This document shows positions 59,512 through 64,000 of a DNA stretch of 64,000 bases, piece after piece. Origin of the DNA: an uncultured Erythrobacter sp. GTDB lineage: Bacteria > Pseudomonadota > Alphaproteobacteria > Sphingomonadales > Sphingomonadaceae. The position numbers were made by a program, and so were the translations under genes. Numbering within the stretch: the first letter of the stretch is position 1; each line of letters begins with the position of its first letter. The stretch covers positions 2,380,501-2,444,500 of the forward strand of contig CANMTU010000001.1 in NCBI GenBank assembly GCA_947501005.1. Reading direction: 5' to 3'. The notes under the pieces were generated by a model. The model saw only the letters and a program-made list of their open reading frames with translations, did no database searches and was not told the origin of the DNA.

Positions 59512-60750
59512 TTATCCGGGCCAGGGCCAGGGATCGAACCGCACGAGGCTGGCGACGTCGCGCCACACGGTCCAGCCCTCGCGGTAGGATGAGCCGGGCC
59601 GCCCCGCGCGCGGGCGGAACAGGCCGGGCTTCAGATTGCGCAGGCGTTTGGCCTCGCTCGTCTTGACGCCGGCTTCGACGGGTGCCGGCCCGATCATGCT
59701 CATCCGGCCAAGGATGATGGCGAGCAGCGCCGGGCCTTTGGCAAGTTTGCTACCCTCGAGCAGGCGTCCGATTTTGGTCGACGGGTCGGCCGCGAACCAC
59801 ACCAGCCGGAAAGGCTGGTTCTTCAGGCCCAGAATATCGCGCGTCCGAATGACCTTGCGCCGCTGCAAACTGACCGCCAGCGCGATCCAGATCACCGCGA
59901 AAACGGGCGTCAGCGCGATGAAGGCCGGAACCGCGATCGTCAGATCGAACAGGCGCTTGTGAATCCGCTGGCGCAGGCTGAGGGGCCCGCGATTGATGCG
60001 CAGGATCGGCAGGTCGGTCTCGAACTCGCTATCGAACATGCCTTCGCGGGCGAGTTCGGTGACGATCACCGCGGCATCGAGGCCGAGGGCGTCGCAGACC
60101 TCGGTCCAGAAGCGGGAGCGCGGCATGCTGCACGAGATCAGGATGCGGTCCGCCTTTCCGGCAAGGCGGGTAAGGCGCGAAAAGCCGATCGCGCTGATCT
60201 GCGATTCCGTCCCCACGCCCAGCGCCTTGGCGTCGATCAGGGAATAGTTCGCCGGGACCACGTTCGGTTCGACATCGTCGACGATCAGAAAGTCGGTGCT
60301 GAAGCTGGCGGCCGCCAGATTGGACAGGACGGCGAGCGAGATGCGGCCCGCCGCGATCAGGACCGCGACCACCGCCGCAGCGAGCGCCCCCCCCCCGGAT
60401 GCGGAACTGTCCCACACCCCTTTCATGCTGGCCACGGCCCAGACGGCCGCGATCGAGAAGATCGCCGCCTTGGCCGCGGTACCGATCGACACGACCGGCG
60501 ACAGCAAGGCCCGGCGGCTGAACGTCCCGGCCAGCGCACCCACCGCCAGATAGGTCAGCGCAAGGACCGCGAAGCCGGCGGCGCGGTCGTCCTGCCGCCC
60601 GGCAAGTTCGAAGGCCACCAAGCACCCCGCCCATAACGAGGCGAGATCGACAAGCGCGAGAAGGAAGAACCCGGCGAACCGGGCATCGGCGCCGCGCGCG
60701 AAGAACCGGGCATTCCCTTTCGCCTTTTCGAAGCTTCTTTCTTCGGCCAT
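59512..60750 (-). CDS. divergent bacterial sugar transferase (polyprenyl-P initiating type)
   Basis: 412 residues. Four N-terminal helices (about 24-150), a Rossmann-like middle, and a C-terminal domain that starts like the initiating transferase family (HKRLFDLTIAVPAFIALTPVFAVIWIAL) and includes GRMSMIGPAPVEAG where members have GDMSLVGPRP. The usual DELPQ box before it reads EGSKLAKGPALLAI, and the C-terminal KPG motif is followed by a Pro/Arg/Gly-rich tail. It should place the first sugar phosphate on lipid carrier, but these changes may lower or alter activity. A C10 run lies in its 5' half. Confidence 0.78.
   Translation of the reverse strand: MAEERSFEKAKGNARFFARGADARFAGFFLLALVDLASLWAGCLVAFELAGRQDDRAAGFAVLALTYLAVGALAGTFSRRALLSPVVSIGTAAKAAIFSIAAVWAVASMKGVWDSSASGGGALAAAVVAVLIAAGRISLAVLSNLAAASFSTDFLIVDDVEPNVVPANYSLIDAKALGVGTESQISAIGFSRLTRLAGKADRILISCSMPRSRFWTEVCDALGLDAAVIVTELAREGMFDSEFETDLPILRINRGPLSLRQRIHKRLFDLTIAVPAFIALTPVFAVIWIALAVSLQRRKVIRTRDILGLKNQPFRLVWFAADPSTKIGRLLEGSKLAKGPALLAIILGRMSMIGPAPVEAGVKTSEAKRLRNLKPGLFRPRAGRPGSSYREGWTVWRDVASLVRFDPWPWPG
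60387..60396. repeat. run of ten C (G on the coding strand) in the sugar transferase gene
   Basis: The plus strand has 10 consecutive C at 60387-60396. On the coding strand this is a G run encoding Gly119-Gly121. A single-base slip would shift the frame and end the product early. Confidence 0.95.
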
Positions 60751-60984
60751 CCGGTGCCCTGTGCTTGTCTGTGCCTTTGCCGCCTACCCCCCAAGGACGA
60801 CTTCCGACAAGCACGAACTCCCGCCCGTGCGACGGTCGTCAGGCTGCATAGTTGTTCGACAATGGGATGGTCGCGAAAAGCTTGGAAACTTTACGCTAAC
60901 AGTGCTTTATCGAGGTTGGATCGAGTTTCAAACTACGCCTGCAATCCTCATCCCTGTGACTGTGCGTAGCGTAAGGACATACAA

Positions 60985-61818
60985 ATGCTCAATGTTTCGC
61001 GTGCCGACGTAACCCAGGACCCGTTTCCCCATGTCGTTAAACAGGGGATCATCGATGCGGAATTGTACCAGCGCCTGCGGGCCGAGTTTCCGACCCAGCA
61101 GAGCTTTGCCGATCAGACCGAGCAGTCGGGATCGGCGGGGAGCCGCGTCGGCAAGGGCACCGGGTTCGATATCTATCGCGGCGACGATGCCTACGAAGCG
61201 CTGCTGGAGCGGTCGAGTGCATGGCGCGAATTCGATGCCTGGATCAATTCGCCGGCGTTCGTCGCCAAGTTCAACGAGATCTTCGGAGATGACCTCGATC
61301 GCCTGGGGTGCGTGGTCTCGGTCGATCCCGAGGCTTACGAGCGCAGCAATGTCGAAGGGCGCGAACTCCTTACCGAGAAGCAGACCCTGGCCGACAAGGC
61401 CAGGAACCTGACGCGGAAGTTCATGCCCGGCAAATCCGGCCAGGCTGTCGAAATCTTCAGTCGCCTCGACATCGAACGCAGTGTCGGCGGTTATCTCAAG
61501 CCGCCGCATTGCGATCGCAAGAACCGGCTGTGCTCGCTGATCATCTACTTCACCGATCTTGAGGCCGAGGGCGTGCAAGGCGGCGACCTCAGCCTTTTCC
61601 GGCACAAGTCGAAGGTCGATCCGGTCCAGCACGAGCGGCACCCAAGGCCCGACGACGTCGAAACAGTCGCGACCTTACGGCCGACGGAGAACCTGGGCGT
61701 CTTCTTCCCCTGCTCGAATAACAGCTATCACGGTGTGAGCGCTCTCAAGTCGCAATCCGCCGCGAGAGACTTCCTCTACATCAACCTCTCGGCCGATCAG
61801 CACACCGCGTGGCGCTGA
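60985..61818 (+). CDS. 2OG-Fe(II) oxygenase family protein
   Basis: 277 residues. The iron site HxD is His175-x-Asp177 in KPPHCDRKN, with the second His at 249 (YHGVSAL) and an Arg-containing strand after it. The N-terminus (FPHVVKQGIIDAELYQRLRAEFP) is typical of prolyl-hydroxylase-like oxygenases found in polysaccharide loci. It may hydroxylate a protein or sugar part of the polymer. It lies alone between the sugar transferase and the beta-helix gene. Confidence 0.88.
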   Translation: MLNVSRADVTQDPFPHVVKQGIIDAELYQRLRAEFPTQQSFADQTEQSGSAGSRVGKGTGFDIYRGDDAYEALLERSSAWREFDAWINSPAFVAKFNEIFGDDLDRLGCVVSVDPEAYERSNVEGRELLTEKQTLADKARNLTRKFMPGKSGQAVEIFSRLDIERSVGGYLKPPHCDRKNRLCSLIIYFTDLEAEGVQGGDLSLFRHKSKVDPVQHERHPRPDDVETVATLRPTENLGVFFPCSNNSYHGVSALKSQSAARDFLYINLSADQHTAWR

Positions 61819-61923
61819 TCTCCGGTTAAAAAATTGGCATTCCGGAAGGTTGCGAAAGTGGCCGCAACCTTCCCTAACCTGAGGTAAATGCAATTCTGCG
61901 CTTAAATACGATGGTTTGATTGG

Positions 61924-61938
61924 TTAATTGGACCTTAA
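61924..61938 (+). promoter_or_regulatory. CtrA-type box, exact TTAA-N7-TTAA
   Basis: TTAATTGGACCTTAA lies at 61924-61938, 136 bases before the beta-helix gene. A 10-base direct repeat CTTAAATACG lies at 61901-61910 and 61934-61943, overlapping the box. Confidence 0.65.
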
Positions 61939-62073
61939 ATACGGCCGCGGCGGGCCCGAGCACTTAACCCTTACCGTTGAGACGATCCTAGAATCTCCTC
62001 CGCTAATCCCAATCCGTAACCCGCAGTCATGGTTTGCAAGAACCAGCTGCGGACAGGGACGGAAGGGAACATT

Positions 62074-64000
62074 ATGGCGGAACATTACGCACGCAATAAC
62101 GAGGAGCTCAGCAGCTTCATCGCCAACGCTTCGGCGGGCGACACGATTTACCTGGCCGGCGGCACGTATAATACTGTCTGGATCAAGAGCCAGGGAACGC
62201 TCGACATCAAGATCGCCTCGCTCGATGAAAGCGATCCGGCCATTCTTACCGGTCTGCGCATGAGCGGATCGAGCGGCGTGACGTTCGAGGGACTGGTCTT
62301 TTCGGCGCCGGCGGGCGTGCTGCATTCGTTCCTCGTCACCGGGGCAGACGACGTTCACTTTTCGAATATCGTCATGCATGGGCCGGACAATATGGGCTCG
62401 GGCGCCGAGGTTACGCCTTTCTTCATCCGGTCGAGCACGAACGTCTCGGTTACCGGATCCGAATTTTATGACGTAAAGAACGCACTGATGTTGCTGGATA
62501 TCGACGGGATCGAAATTTCGGGCAACAGCTTCCACGATATTCGCTGCGATGGGGTCGCCGGCGGCGGCGTGTCGAATGCGCTCATCACCAACAACGTTTT
62601 CACCGATTTCTACCCGCTCAACACGGGGGGGTCGGGCGATCACCCCGATGCCATCCAGTTTTGGTCGAACAACCAGGACGAACCGGGCCGGAACATCACC
62701 ATCTCCGACAATCTGATCTACCGCGGAAATGGCCTGCCGATGCAGGGCATCTTTATCCGCGATACCTACAGCGAGATGCCCTTCGAAGACCTCACGATCA
62801 GCGGCAACGTCGTGCTCGGCGGCCTGTACAATGCAATCAGCGTCGGCGGCGTGAACGGGGGTCAGCTGGTCGACAACATCGTGATCGGCATGGATGGGCA
62901 GAAATCGTGGATCCGGGTGAGCGCCGACACGGACTTCGTTATCGAGGACAATTTCGCGTCGCACTATTCCGCTTACAACCGCGACACGCCTTACGATGCA
63001 TCCAACCTCACGATTCCGGGCGGAACGCTCATCGTCAACGAGGCGCTTCGCACCTGGATTGCATCCGGATCCTCGCTGATCGGTGATCTTCAGGACATCC
63101 TCGTCGGCGATTACCGGCCGCAGGTCTCGGAGCCGGTCGATACGGCGCCCCTGCCCATCATCGTTGTGGAGCCGACCGAAACCTCCGCTCCCGAAGCAGG
63201 TTCCTCCGGTGACGACGCCCCGGCAACCGATCCGGTCGAAACCCCGACGAGCGAGGTGCAGCCCGAAGCTCCCGCGCCCAGCGAGCCCGCACCGGCCCCG
63301 ATACCCGCACCCGCACCAGCACCGACGGGAACCGAGGATCCTACCCCGGTCGTTTCGATCGTTGAGACGGAACTGTCGATCACCCCCGCGCCGGGCGATG
63401 CGCCGACTGCTCCGGAAGTGATCCCGGACGTTCCGGCAGTTCCGGCCACGGCAGAGCCGGAAGTCGCCCCGGCCCCGCAGGAGGAGCAGCCCGAAGCTCC
63501 GGTTCCCAGCGAGCCCGCACCGGCCCCGGTACCCGCACCCGCACCAGCACCGACGGGAACCGAGAGTCCTACCCCGGTCGTTTCGATCGTGGAGACGGAC
63601 CTGTCGATCGACCCGGCGACGGGCGATGCGCCGACCGCTCCGGAAGTTCCGGCAGTTCCGGTAGCGGCAGAGCCGGAAGTGGCCCCGGCTCCGCAGGAAC
63701 CGACGCGGGGCAACGGAAGCCAGGCGTTCATCGACAGGTTCCTCGCGCGGTTCGGCGATGATGTGCCTCTGGATTTCGGTCCGGCGTCGAACCCCGGGTC
63801 CTCCCGTCTGTTCGGGCATGCGCATCGAGCAGGTCCCTCGGAAGCGGTCGGTATCACGCTGCAAGGCCAGAACATCATGCTTGACGAAATGCTCAATCTC
63901 CACGCGAACCAGGCGACCCAAGGGTCCGGACGCGGCCTCGGCCGGATCGATCAGATCTTTTCCTCGGTGCAGGCGCACGGCGCCGTCGATGCACGGCCGG
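62074..64000 (+). CDS. right-handed beta-helix protein with Pro/Ala-rich repeats (runs off right edge)
   Basis: Open from ATG 62074 (GGAAGGGAAC upstream) to the window edge, 642 codons with no stop. Residues 1-350 form a beta-helix, with rungs such as VTGSEFYDVKNALMLLDIDGIEISGNSFHDI, ITNNVFTDFYPL, DHPDAIQFWSNNQDEPGRNITISDNLIY and DLTISGNVVLGGLYNAISVGG. This fold is common in polysaccharide lyases, epimerases and surface adhesins. There is no N-terminal signal peptide. Residues 396-542 hold two repeats rich in Pro, Ala and Glu, followed by a new domain beginning NGSQAFIDRFLARFGDD. The fold may bind or modify the local exopolysaccharide. An enzyme role is a guess. Confidence 0.88.
   Translation, partial: MAEHYARNNEELSSFIANASAGDTIYLAGGTYNTVWIKSQGTLDIKIASLDESDPAILTGLRMSGSSGVTFEGLVFSAPAGVLHSFLVTGADDVHFSNIVMHGPDNMGSGAEVTPFFIRSSTNVSVTGSEFYDVKNALMLLDIDGIEISGNSFHDIRCDGVAGGGVSNALITNNVFTDFYPLNTGGSGDHPDAIQFWSNNQDEPGRNITISDNLIYRGNGLPMQGIFIRDTYSEMPFEDLTISGNVVLGGLYNAISVGGVNGGQLVDNIVIGMDGQKSWIRVSADTDFVIEDNFASHYSAYNRDTPYDASNLTIPGGTLIVNEALRTWIASGSSLIGDLQDILVGDYRPQVSEPVDTAPLPIIVVEPTETSAPEAGSSGDDAPATDPVETPTSEVQPEAPAPSEPAPAPIPAPAPAPTGTEDPTPVVSIVETELSITPAPGDAPTAPEVIPDVPAVPATAEPEVAPAPQEEQPEAPVPSEPAPAPVPAPAPAPTGTESPTPVVSIVETDLSIDPATGDAPTAPEVPAVPVAAEPEVAPAPQEPTRGNGSQAFIDRFLARFGDDVPLDFGPASNPGSSRLFGHAHRAGPSEAVGITLQGQNIMLDEMLNLHANQATQGSGRGLGRIDQIFSSVQAHGAVDARP
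63259..63699 (+). repeat. two long tandem repeats in the beta-helix gene
   Basis: Unit 1 is 63259-63486 (228 bases), unit 2 is 63487-63699 (213 bases). Long blocks are identical, including the APAPAPTGTE segment and PTPVVSIVET. Unit 2 lacks about 15 bases. Both keep the frame, so the linker can grow or shrink by recombination. Confidence 0.92.

Noticed and set aside
63111..63896. A Gly/Ser/Ala-rich 261-codon frame on the minus strand
   Set aside because: It is the reverse reading of the Pro/Ala repeats of the beta-helix gene; low complexity only.

Overview
The window is GC-rich DNA (my estimate is about 63-65% G+C) from an alphaproteobacterium, most likely Sphingomonadales and probably the Erythrobacteraceae. 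The clues are two proteins with PEPxxWA-CTERM tails, an XrtV-type exosortase accessory protein, an EcfG-type promoter, exact CtrA-type boxes (TTAA-N7-TTAA), and the general look of RpoB, RpoC, NrdA and GroEL. I saw no tRNA, rRNA, CRISPR array or intact insertion sequence.

Region 1-9.9 kb holds housekeeping genes mixed with small stress-type proteins. It starts with a hydrolase that runs off the left edge and a comM (YifB) gene cut off at its P-loop. Then come a small membrane mutase-like gene, marC, a lipoprotein, folD-yggT, argB, several very small hydrophilic or membrane proteins and nrdB. Two of the small genes (8788 and 9686) have EcfG-like promoters, which suggests they belong to the general stress response. 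A PepSY gene has a Fur-like palindrome just in front of it. Region 10-18.4 kb holds nrdA, a TonB-C-like secreted protein, an alpha/beta hydrolase, a GlsB-type membrane protein, gltX and a membrane GGDEF-EAL c-di-GMP enzyme.

Region 18.5-34 kb is the information-processing core. rpoB-rpoC lie on the minus strand and rplJ-rplL on the plus strand, so the usual rplJL-rpoBC operon is split and divergent, with a repeat-rich lipoprotein gene between the halves. A PilZ-HTH fusion regulator, a MATE transporter and groES-groEL with a CIRCE-like operator follow. Region 34-48 kb is metabolic: an N-formylglutamate amidohydrolase, two transglutaminase-family proteins, a membrane EEP-family protein, a DUF305 protein, a paoABC-type molybdenum aldehyde oxidoreductase, and a CoA-transferase / MmsA / CoA-lyase set.

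Region 48-64 kb is the most distinctive part: a cell-envelope and exopolysaccharide locus. It has two PEPxxWA-CTERM proteins, an XrtV accessory protein, a glycosyltransferase, two acyltransferases, a polysaccharide-cluster AAA ATPase, a CAP protein, an L,D-transpeptidase, the dTDP-rhamnose genes in the order rmlACDB, an atypical sugar transferase carrying a C10 tract, a 2OG-Fe(II) oxygenase, and a long beta-helix protein with two Pro/Ala-rich repeats that runs off the right edge. Exact CtrA-type boxes sit in front of the second PEP-CTERM gene and the beta-helix gene, and a near match sits in front of the first PEP-CTERM gene. This suggests, but does not prove, that surface polysaccharide and sorted-protein production here is tied to the cell cycle.
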